DNA from: Austropuccinia psidii
Taxonomy: Eukaryota > Basidiomycota > Pucciniomycetes > Pucciniales > Sphaerophragmiaceae
Reading direction: 5' to 3'
DNA length: 64,000 nt
Assembly: GCA_023105745.1 (NCBI GenBank)
Contig: JALGQZ010000011.1
Location: 44,298,698 to 44,362,697 of the forward strand
Shown: piece after piece, positions 43,506 through 54,400 of the stretch
How the letters are laid out: every line of letters starts with the position of its first letter
How positions within the stretch are numbered: the first letter of the stretch is position 1
Program-made: the position numbers and the translations under genes
Notes under the pieces: generated by a model
What the model saw: only the letters and a program-made list of their open reading frames with translations
Databases searched by the model: none
What the model was told of the DNA's origin: nothing

Positions 43506-44922
43506 TGTCAGCCTGTGACTCAAAACCAGAGCACAAGCATGACAGCCAAATACCATAAATCAATGGTATAGCCAAGATACCACCAAAACATGGAGCTGAG
43601 ACAAATCAGCTCAAAAGTTATCAAAAGAAAGAGGAAACTCACCCCTTTCCAAATATACAAGTCCAATCATCACAGGACAAATAATAACAAAGTTGTTCCT
43701 GCTCAAAGTTGTTGCTGAGCATAAACCTTAATTTTCACCTCTCATCTGAAATACAGAGTAAGAGGCTTAATCTCATCCAACAGGTATTCAAAATGAAGCT
43801 CTAAGTCAGGGATATCCAATGGCACTAGCTAAACTGAGCTAGCACCAGAATTACAGAAGTTATGATCAAAATAAAGTCAAATAAGGGTGATTAAAATATT
43901 CACCTCTCATCTAGCTTCTACAGTTTTAGTGTGAGATAGCTAAAGTGGGGTCTTTTTGGAAAGTGCAAAATCAGGGCTATCTGATGGTGCCATCCATTTC
44001 CCCATATCTCATCTAGAACAAAGTTCATGGGGAAAACTGGGTCCATATAGATTTCAAGATAATAATATATGTGGATAACTAAAATTGAACATGGCATAAC
44101 ATTTCCATATTTAATTTCAACCATTCCAAATGAGGTACCATTGTGTAGATCCCATCCGGGGCTACACAATGAGCCAACTTCAAGGTTTATATCTTAGAAA
44201 CCGGCAATGTTATGGCTGTTTAAAGGTCAAAATCCCACAGTTTGGCCAAAACAGCCTTATAGTGGGATAGTATCCCATAACCATGATTATGAGGTTTCAA
44301 ACAGATGAAGAAGCATGTTTCTAATTCAATACCTCAAAATTCATTTGATACTGGGGTTCCATACAGGTTCTGTACAGCATTCTGTGTGTAATACATGTCA
44401 GACTCAGGCTATGTGGTCCCCAGATGAAAATCTTCACCATGTATTGGTGAAAACTGCCCCAATGTGGTTTCAAAGCCACATCTGAACCCAATAAAGTCTA
44501 TACAGGCTTTGTTAAAAACCTTAATCCAGTACTTGGGAGTGAGAAACATTCACTTCCTCTATGTGGAAATGTCTAGAAGCCTTTTCACACCACTTTAGGA
44601 TAAAAGGGGCCTTTTCACAGCCAGAAAAGGTTTCCTCATCCTTCTCTTGAATTCCTACATAGTACAACTGTCAAAACAGCTATATTTCTGGAAAATAACC
44701 AGGTTATACTTTGAACTTTATTATTGTAGCTGTTATTATAGTAACCCAACTGGTAAGATTGCACCCAGTGCTTTCACCAGCACTCACCACCACTATTATA
44801 CAAAAGTAAAGCCCTTTTATTATCATAAATCAAACTCCATTTAAACTATTTTCACCATGTCACAGTCATAGTTAAAGCTTGCAAATACTATTATACACCT
44901 TTATCATAGACCCAGCCTGACA
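43506..44922 (+). repeat. Solo LTR in the E5 leader, 1417 bp
   Basis: TGTCAGCCTGTG to CAGCCTGACA, with perfect target duplication TTACA (43501-43505, 44923-44927). Same family as the E3/E5 LTRs and the solo LTR at 22425, again in the opposite orientation to its host element. Confidence 0.96.
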
Positions 44923-44927
44923 TTACA

Positions 44928-45349
44928 GCTGTAACTCAAATATCTCACAGTTGTTATTCTGTAATGAGCAGTAATAACTGAATAAAATGGTTTAATTTGA
45001 ATGATTTCAACTTAAATTATTCTCAACCATGCCTTCTGAAGCTGTAATTAACAGTTAAGAGTATTCTTTTAAGTCTTTGAAATAATTATACAGGTATTTC
45101 TTATTTTTATTTTAACAAAATATACCATAATAATACTTTTATAATTAGATTATAGCTTAACATGTCAAAAAATGCATCAAAATAAAAATCACAGCCGTAT
45201 ATGTTTATATACCACTCAAGAAAATTAATATATGATATTGAATATATCATTATTTCAATGTAAAAGATTCATCCACCTAAAAAAAGAGAATAATATTAAG
45301 AAAAAGGGACACACATTTATGCCCCAAAAATTTCAAAAAAGTTCAAAAA
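44928..45349 (-). other. E5 leader, LTR-proximal part
   Basis: 422 bases, AT-rich, no gene. Similar in order to the E3 leader near 27760-28150 (end of both: AAAAA-GTTAAAAACATGG type). Confidence 0.6.
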
Positions 45350-45365
45350 CATGGCCAGGCCCCCA
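45350..45365 (-). other. E5 primer-binding site
   Basis: Minus strand TGGGGGCCTGGCCATG, three bases after the LTR end, identical to E2. Confidence 0.75.
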
Positions 45366-45368
45366 AAG

Positions 45369-46793
45369 CGTAAGGCTGAGTCTATGATAAAGTGATGATA
45401 AGGGTATTTACATCTTTGGCTATGACTATGACATGGTAAAATATGAGAAACATAGATTTGATAGTACTTTTAAGGGCTTTATTATGGGATATAGTGGTGG
45501 TGAGCACTACTGAAAGCCCCGGATGCACTGCGTATCAGTTTATTAACTAAAATAAGGCGGCACAATACTATCAATGGAGTATCACCTGATTATTTTCAAG
45601 ATTTATAACTTTTTTGACATTTGTACTACATAGTAATGTAAGGGCCGGACAGGGATTCCTCTTTTGGGCAGAGAAAGGTCCCTTTTTATCCTGAAAAAGG
45701 GTGAAAAGGTCCTCTAGACCAGTTCACATGGAGGAAGTGAATACTTATCACTTCCAAGGACTGGCTGGTGGTTTGAACAAAGCCTTTATAGCCTTTATAG
45801 GGCTCAGTTGTGGTTTTGAAACAACATCTGGGCAGTTTTCATAAATACAGGGTGCAACCTCTCATCTGGGGACCACACAGCCCTCTTCTCACATGTATGA
45901 CACATAGAATGCTGTATAGAACCTGTATGGAACCCCACTATTGAGCAATGTATGTGGTATTGAAGGATAAACATGACCCTTCATCTAATTGACACATCAT
46001 ATTCAAGTATATGGGAAATTATCATACAGTAAAGGTGTATTGGCCCAACTGTTGCATTTTAACTTCAAAACTGCAATACATTTGTCAATTTCCAATATAT
46101 TGAGCTCAACATTGGCTCATTTGGTAGCCTTGATGACTTGGACACAATGGTACCTCATTTGGTAGCCCTTGATGACTTGGACACAATGGTACCTCATTTG
46201 GTATGGGTAGCATTAAATATGGCAAAGCTATACCATGTTTAATTTCATGTATCCAAATATGGAATTTTCTCAAATCCTGTATGGAACTTGTTTTTTCCAT
46301 AAATTCTTTTCTACATTATTTATGGAGAAATTGATGGCGCCATCAGAGAGCCCTTATTTTTCTCTTTCCAAAATGACCCTACTTTAAGTATCTCACACTA
46401 GAACTGTAGAAGTTAGATGGGAGGTGAATATTTTATTCACTCTTATTTGAATTTAATTTGGCCATACCCTTTGTAGTTTTGTTTCTTGCTCAGTTTGGCT
46501 AGTACCATTTGATCTCCATGAATACTATCTTCAATTTGAACAACCATTTGATCAGGTTCAGCCTCTTTCTCTGGATGTTAGATGAGATGAAAATTAAGAT
46601 TCAAGCTCAGGAACTGCTTTGAGCCTGAATAACTTTGTTATTATTTGTGCTATGATTATGGGAATTGTATATTTGAAAAGAGGCGATTTTCCTTATTCTT
46701 TTGATACCTTTTGAGCCTTTTTGGCTCAGCTCCATTTTTTGCTGGTATTTTGGCTGTCATGCTTGTGCTCTATTTTTGAGTCACAGGCTGACA
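45369..46793 (-). repeat. E5 5' LTR, 1425 bp
   Basis: CGTAAGGCTGAGTC (TG changed to CG) to CACAGGCTGACA on the plus strand. It carries a tandem duplication of about 38 bp at about 46118-46196. Confidence 0.88.
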
Positions 46794-49643
46794 CTGTTAT
46801 AATCATTATTAGTGTATAATAAGTAAAAGAAGTAATTAAGTAATTAATTATTTAATTATGGTTATAATAGATATATTCATTATATTAAATATGAAAAGTC
46901 ATATTATTCTTGATTGATAGTAATATTATCAAGAACTTCATAGACACATTTTACAAAAACCCATTTGAATAGGATTTTCAATTGGGTTTTGAAGATATCT
47001 TATTTTTCTTTTAGATTTATTAACAGTGGTATTTTCAAGGATGAATAACCAAGAACTATAATTAAAATATAGTTGACATTTTATTCACATAAACATAGTA
47101 CTGAATGGTATGTTGTGTAGGAATTTCAAGTAAATCCATTAAAAACAAATTCTTGAAGAATTCTTTAAGTTATTGCTGTTTTCCACATAAAAATAGAAAC
47201 ACTCACTAAGCCTCAGCTTCTGATAATGTATTTATTTGGTTAACTTTTATTTCAAGCTTATTTGAGATGTTTCAAACCTTATTAAGCTCTGACAGTTCCT
47301 AAAACCTTGATTACAAGCCTGCATATAAGGATTTTTCCTTTTTCAGCTTGTAAATCATGTCCAAAATGAGGATAAATAGTTATGAAATTGGATTGAAAAT
47401 TCAATTTCAGTTCAAATCAGGTTAAAAATCCTTAAATAAAGGGGCACAAAATTCTTTGGGATTCCTGGCACCACTTCCCATTTCTCCCATTGTCCCACCT
47501 TTTTTTGTGGCATTTGCCATTTCTTTATTTAAAGCCATACCATTGCTTTAAACCAATTGAACCTAAGCTCACTCATTATTTATGGCCTTTATGGAAGATC
47601 TATAGCTAATTCAGTATATGTATACAACACCTTGATGTTGATATAGCTTTTGTAAGTTTGCATAAACCTTATGGAAATTCAAATTTAAGGTTAAGATTAA
47701 TTATTTAAACTCCTTATTCAGTTTTTCGAATTGTGTAAGTGTAATTCTGGATTCTTGAATCCTTTAATAATAATAAAAATAGCCATTTTTGGGTATAAAA
47801 CCACATGGGTTTCCTGTAGGTTATTTTTGTTTTAAAATCCACAAATGAGATAATAATTAAAACACTTCTTATCAAAGATAGATTTTTAGTCATTTTCAAT
47901 TCATTTTTTTTATAAAACCATTTGACAAGTCAATCTTGGATTGAATCAAATGTATAAGATACTATTTTTGTCCATATAGTTATTTCATACATATCACACA
48001 GGCTGACAAAAATCAAGTCAAAAAAATTTGTATCTAGTTTAATCTTGTACTCAAATTCTATCACATAACTATTATGATTATCAAAATTGAAGGAAGGAGT
48101 ATAACCTTTATCATAACAGCTAAAATCCATAGATATAATTGAGCTACCTAAGTTAAACCTTATTATTAACCATTATTGAAGTCCTAGCCTATTCAACACA
48201 TCCCAAAGAGATTGGAATATATATTTCTATCCTGATAAAATACTCTTTGACAATTATTTATTATAAGAAGAATTAGAAAAGTATTTTTAGAGATTGGTGA
48301 TTCAAATATTTTCTGTTCAGTAAACTAAGAATGAGTCCATCTTAGGACTCAATGAAGCTAGCTCAGCATATTATGGGGGAAGTCTATATTATTCTAGTAC
48401 AGGAACAGAGCAAGTGCTAAAATTCCCAAACCAAAATTCAATTTTTTTTTTATTTCCCATTTCAGGTAATGCTTAATTTTAGCCCACATCAATAGAAGTT
48501 TTCACATCACCTTACACAAATCATATTGTGAATTCTTGCATAATTCAATCCCAGATTGTATTTCCCTCCTATGTTTTCCTGATTTTTTTATTGCTTAACT
48601 TGCTTTTATAATACTAAAGCTTCAAATTTTTGAGTAAAACAAATTTTAAATTCAAAAATCTGTGTAAATAAGCTCTTCATATTTGAATGGAAATTGAATT
48701 TATGCTACTACTTGTTCATAATAAGATCTCCTATAGTTTCATTTTGAATGACTTTCAGATTATAAGATTCAACTCCTTGAAGCATGAAAGATAATTGCTA
48801 ACATCATATGCAATAAAACTCAAATTACAGCTTTCTTATTTGAGAATTTAGCTTTGAGGAGTTCTTTTCAAAAGCAGTAGTTTTCATTAATTTACCTTAA
48901 CAACTTTCAATCAGATCTGGCCCAATATATTATTTTGCTGAGGAATCCAATTGGGATATTCTTTGTAATATTATTTCAATAATGAAACCAAAAATTACAC
49001 ATTTTTCTGGGAATTATGATAACAAACCTCTTTTTACTATGATTTGTTTTTTCATTGATCTCTTAAAAAACATGAGAAAACTTTACTTGAAAAAATGATA
49101 TAAGATAATTACAACCCCATCTTATGCTTTCTTTTTTTTGTTGAAATTTTCCACAATTGTTATTTTGGTTATTTTGAGCCAATTAAGTCTTTCCAAAAAA
49201 TTGAACTAAAATTTTTTTTGTGAAATTCTTCAAGATCCAAATTTCTTTGAAAATAAATAAATATAGTAAAAAATGAAGAATATAAAAATACTGCAAGCAT
49301 ATAAAAATAAATTATCAATTCTTATTTAGATTTACAAAAATCTTATGTGAGTTTATCAATTGCTTTGTTTGATTATGGAATTCTTTACTTAACTCAATTT
49401 TAAAAATATTTCACATTTTATTCATATATTGAGTTGATCATTAACTTAAAACTAAAATTTACCTTTGATTTTACTTAATTCATGGACTATGTTCAAGAAA
49501 ACAATAATAATAAAATTTATTTTAGATTTGTTATTTGATTTTTATTTTGATGAATAATGAACTTTTAATTATTCTTATTTCTCTTTTCATTATAATTGAC
49601 CAAAATGCTTGTGATGATATCAATGCTAATGTCATAGCTATAG
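46794..49643. other. 2.85 kb with no recognised feature
   Basis: AT-rich, no frame longer than about 70 codons and none protein-like. The remainder of LTR relic B would be expected at the left edge but was not recognisable. Probably decayed repeat DNA. Confidence 0.6.
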
Positions 49644-51467
49644 TGTTGGAACTCCTCTTGTGTGGGATTAAAATGAGGCAGTACCTGGAGGGGAAAATCA
49701 CAGGTAACTAGTTCTGAATTTCTAGTAGCTCCTGTAACCAAGGGTGGAAAGGGTGTATTGCCTTCCCCTCCTGAAATACTGAACAAAATCTTGCTTGGAG
49801 CTCACAAACAAAAAATAAAATTAGTAAGTATCTTTACAACTGCAGAAGGAAAAATTCAGCAGTCTCAGATCAGACCTATTCAATATATAATATAAAAAAT
49901 AATTTCAGTAACTTTGTTTAAATTTGAGATTTTAATGAAATACTTGTCTGCATAATTTTCATTTTTAGTGAAATTGGGGTGAGTTGTTTCTTCTTGATGA
50001 TAAAAGTTTGGTAAGATGGGTTATTTAAGGTGTTCTGGAAAATTTGATGAGTGTTGATAAAGGTAATTTCATTAAGGTAAAGTTATAATAGAGTAAAGTT
50101 ATTTTTAAAGGTTTGTTATTTTTTTAAGAGTGGTTATTAATAATATAAAATTGTATTTGTTAAATTTAAGAGGTAATATTCTTTGATATTGTATTTTTAA
50201 AGGGGTAAGTTAATTTTAAGTCCTGGTAAAAGTTGTTAATTTGACTAGGTGAAATATTTTAATAGAGTAGTAACCCTAATATTGGGTACTGGATAATTTT
50301 CTTTTTTTTGATAATAATATTCCACTGAGCTTAGCTACTGGGAAAGATAATTTTCTATAATAAACTGGACTACCTCCCAGGTGAGGGATGAATTTTTCCT
50401 ATGCTTCTACTGTGCAGGTGATATAATATTCATGGGGGATTTGAACTTTTGGGGGAGAGAGCCCCTCTATTTATACCTTTTGGGAGCCCAGGGGGCCCTC
50501 CATTGGAGCTGTCCTTTTCCACTTTAATTCCTCTTGATTCCATCATGTGACTTTGTTTCTGCTGAGGCCTTTTCTTGCATGGGTAAGGTTATTTAAGGTT
50601 TGGTGATAATGTTTTCTCTGCACAGCCTCCATTCATCACATGATGGTATTTTGGCGAACTAATTATAATGTGATATTCTTGGATTTTCCTTGCATGCATG
50701 AAGTGATTTCATTTTGGATGATGATTTGTCTTGTGCACAGCATTTTTTCTGTCACATGATATGCTGTTAGTGGGTGCAGTATCACATGATGACCTTGTAT
50801 TTCCTTGTCATATGTCTTTTTAGGCTTGGTAGAAGTGGCTGTGTAATTTATTCAAATGTCCTGGCTGTGTTTCTTCTTTTTGAACTTTAAGATGAGGGCA
50901 GGTGATGATTTCTTTCACTGATTAATTCATTTATGCAGCCTGTTGTAACAAGTTTTTAATTGCATGAGTTGATAAGCAGTGTAAAAAATTTTGACTCTTT
51001 TTAAGGTCTCAAGTGGGGTTACTGTGGATTTAAATGGGGTTATGTTTGTGGCTGTGCTTTAAATGACTTTCAAGAATTCCATGGAGTTTTTCTTTGAATA
51101 ATGTGATTTTTCTATGTTTAATGCAAGGAGGTTGTGTAATTCATGAAGGTGTCATTTTCTTTATGCATGAGTCTGTGGCTATAGAGGGCTGTAAAGCTGG
51201 GTGGGGTATTTATTTCAAAGGGTGGTACCTTATTTGTTGTAACTTGATTTTTTACAAATGCATAATGAAATTGAATAATTTATTTAAATACATACACTTC
51301 CCTCTGGCGCCTGTGCCATGGCTTTATGAATTAAATCCAGATTCTTGATGTAAAAGTGACCTTTAAGTGTATAGTTTGACTGTAAACTTGCCTGTGGGTT
51401 GAATTTACTGCTGTTATGGGGTATTATGAGCTTAAGCCTGGTGAAATAAATGGTATAGAATACCAAA
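49644..51467 (-). repeat. Relic C: E1-type LTR, reverse orientation, probably solo
   Basis: The start TGTTGGAACTCCT and the blocks GGCAGTACCTGGAGGGGAAA, ATCACAGGTAAC and TTCAGCAGTCTC match the complement of the E1 LTR end (11450 downwards). The right end GGTATAGAATACCAAA matches the complement of the E1 LTR start. Length 1824 bp against 1941 bp in E1. Flanks TATAG and AATAG could be an eroded target duplication, depending on the exact end. No internal region is seen on either side. Confidence 0.75.
50468..50475 (-). promoter_or_regulatory. TATA box of LTR relic C
   Basis: Minus strand GGTATAAATAGAGGGGC, the best-formed TATA context in the window. It is in the position equivalent to 10462 in E1. 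Confidence 0.6.
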
Positions 51468-54400
51468 ATAGTAAATGGTATAGTTATAATAATAATAACC
51501 ATGATAATGATAATAACAATGGTGACAGATTTCCAATTCAACACATTAATCATTGAGCTTTTAAAAATTCTTCCTGATATTCAAATAACTTCAAAATCAA
51601 TAATTAATAATAAAAAAATTCAAATTAATACTCAATTTAAGATAATCACAATCTTAATTTTATTTTTTTTAATTTATCAAAAAAACACCTTCTTAATGGA
51701 AACAATTGAAAAAAAGAAGATATAATTGATGGGAAAATATAATTATTATATGATTATTGTTTAATCTTGTTCCTTTTTTACTTAAAATGGTTTTTTTCAG
51801 TTTGAATTAATCTTTAATCTTATTATGATGATTACTTAATTAAAAAAGGAATATTTGAAATAAATGAAATTGCAACTACTATTTAACTTTAGAAGAAATA
51901 TTAAAAGAAATTCTTCCCCGTGATTACATAACTTATTAATTATCATGTTTTTTTTGAATTAGTAATTTGTTTTTTTATTGAGTTTCAATTAAGATTTGAA
52001 TTTAATCTTGGATCAAGTTAATTATATATTGATCAATGAAGATTTTCTGATTTTTTTTGTGATAAATATAGATACATCTTTATCCATATATAAATTCTAA
52101 ATTTCCCAAGCCCATCCTTCTTTATTGACACACTATCATCCATAGGTTTTTGGTTGGTAATGGGTCTTTGTAAGCTCCCCGTGCAAATCCATGCATAAAT
52201 CCAAAACCATATGCTAACAAAAATATTTTTCTTTAACACAATATTTATTTTAGTTCAGAAAAAGCTTTTAGAGACCTGAAAAAACTTTTTTGGAGTTTTT
52301 TTAAGCTTAATACTAAACATGCTGTGCTAATATAACAGAAAAAAACAAGAATAAAAGTACTGTTTTATAAAACTATAGCCGTAAATACAATGAGACATGT
52401 AAAGTGTAGTATATCAAGCCTGGAAGTAGTCCAGGAGTAATTTTGGTTCTTACTTAACAGTAAATTGGGATTCTAAATATCTTATATAAGTCTCTAAAAC
52501 ATCATAAATATCATCATAATCATAATCATCAGCTTGTGATATCTATCTGAAAATCAAATTTAGTGAGCTTTGAACCTTGGAGATATCAGGAACTGGAATT
52601 TCAGGTTGTTCTACTGCAACAGTATCAAGCTCTTCTGAGCTCTTTATACTTTCTTTAAAAATATATGAAATATTCAATTTCTTATAAGTGTTTTCTTTTT
52701 CTTAATTTAATAATCCTTAGACTTGAATTTGATTTATTTTTTGGTTATCTCTATATCTTTTAAATGTAATGTTTTCTTTTCAAGTTATTTTTCTGTATTT
52801 TTGAGTCTGTTTTCATTTATCATTTCTTTTGAGGGTGTAATAATCTTGGCATTCCTGCAGAAAGCTTTTGTTGTTTATGGATTCACTGAATTCCAAAAAA
52901 AGGAAAAGACTTTTATTAGATGTAGCTGATTAATACTGTAAATATTACTTATGATTTAATTTTGATAGAAGTAATTAATTGCCGGTGTAATGAATCATTT
53001 TCTATATTGTGCCTTAAATTCACGCATTATTCCCACCTCCATTGACTCAATGTGATCTGTCATAATTGGGGAGAAATAAAAATTATTATTAGCAAGAATC
53101 CATCTTCTGGGTCTTTATTACCTTTGAAATTATCCAACAGTAGTCAGATTTTATGTTCTTCTTTGGCTTTTGATTTATTTTCCATCAATTATCCATTTAT
53201 TGAAGATTTTGGAGTTCTTCCAGGTAGATGAATTGAAGTGCTAATGATAACACATCTTAAATTTTTTATTTTTTATTGAAATATCATGGATATTTGTAGT
53301 TCCTTACGAAAATTAGAGAAAATATTTTGTTCCTGTTTCATTTAAGATTAAATAAATAGCTATGCGACTCTTTTTGGATTTGAACCAATGTGGTTGCTTA
53401 TAGAATCATCCTTTATCTTGAGGAATTATACAAAATTCGTAATTGAAATTGGGAAAAGAATTATTGGAAAGTAATAAAAAAATACAGATGCATAAAAAAT
53501 ACATTTATTGTCCTTATGGAAAATGTTTTTTTCCTCAAGTTCTGAGTAAGTTATTAAGGCAAGCGCTTTATTCCTCCACTTGAGTATGGTTATCAACTTT
53601 TCTTTTCCATTCGGTATAAAATTATTCAAATTATTTTTTTTATTGAAATTATTTATTCAGTTATTTTAGTGGTAAGACCAATCCAAGTTCAGAACCTTGC
53701 AAATACTTGAAAAAATCTTTCCACTTCTCACATATTATATGGCTTTCAATGATCACTTTATGTGAGATGGCTTTATCAATCCACATCTCTGACATCTTTT
53801 CAACCCTTTTATTATTAACACTCCTTATTTTTTTATGTTTCCAGACAAATAATTTTGATTTTATTGAGAAATTTTTGTCTCATCCTTCAGTTGTTCTGAT
53901 ATGCAGGGCTTCTGGAGACATAATTCTGTATCTTTTCGTTGAAAAACCTGGCTGTAACTCATTGATTCACCATGACAAAAAGTCAGACCCTGGAGTCAGG
54001 GACTTCAGGTCAAACATTGTCTCAACCTTAAATAAACATAATCTTAACATGACCCTAAAATGGATGTGCTTGTTAAAAGTCACATTTGGATCAATTTGTG
54101 AATAATTCTAATTTAGTGAATTGAAATTGAAAGTCGTGGAAGCTCTGGGAGTCCTTTTCAGATCAATTTGCGACTGAGTATTTCAATTCAAATAATCTTT
54201 ATTCTTAGAAAGCTGATGAAAATATTCTCCCAGAATATTGAATATTGATCTGGATGGTATAATATAAATCAGATATTCTCTCTTAATAAACCTATGATCT
54301 CTCCACCCTCAAGAACAGTATCCTCAAAGATCTGAACTTACCAAATTGAAAAAATAAACATTAAAAATCCTCTTATTGAAACAAGAAAAATCCTAAGCAA

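Larger units (their letters stand above)
31844..46793 (-). mobile_element. E5: E3-related Gypsy element lacking pol, interrupted by E4 and a solo LTR
   Basis: Minus strand: 5' LTR 46793-45369, primer site, leader, N-terminal gag, then an abrupt jump into the 3' LTR near 42143. The 3' LTR is split by E4 into 41107-42143 and 31844-32157. Flanks CTGAT (left) and CTGTT (right) are a target duplication with one mismatch. PPT, pol, most of gag and the first part of the 3' LTR are missing. Confidence 0.85.

Noticed and set aside
52550..53110. Possible faint gag relic on the minus strand
   Set aside because: Only a short similarity to the capsid-coding region near 25900; too weak to separate from chance.
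53355..53400. tRNA-like B box (minus strand GGTTCAAATCC)
   Set aside because: No A box, no acceptor pairing and only four paired bases in the T arm; not a tRNA or a clear tRNA-derived SINE.
53707..54105. 132-codon frame as a host gene
   Set aside because: Hydrophobic, Ile/Leu/Phe-rich start, no motif, no intron signals and AT-driven composition; not supported.
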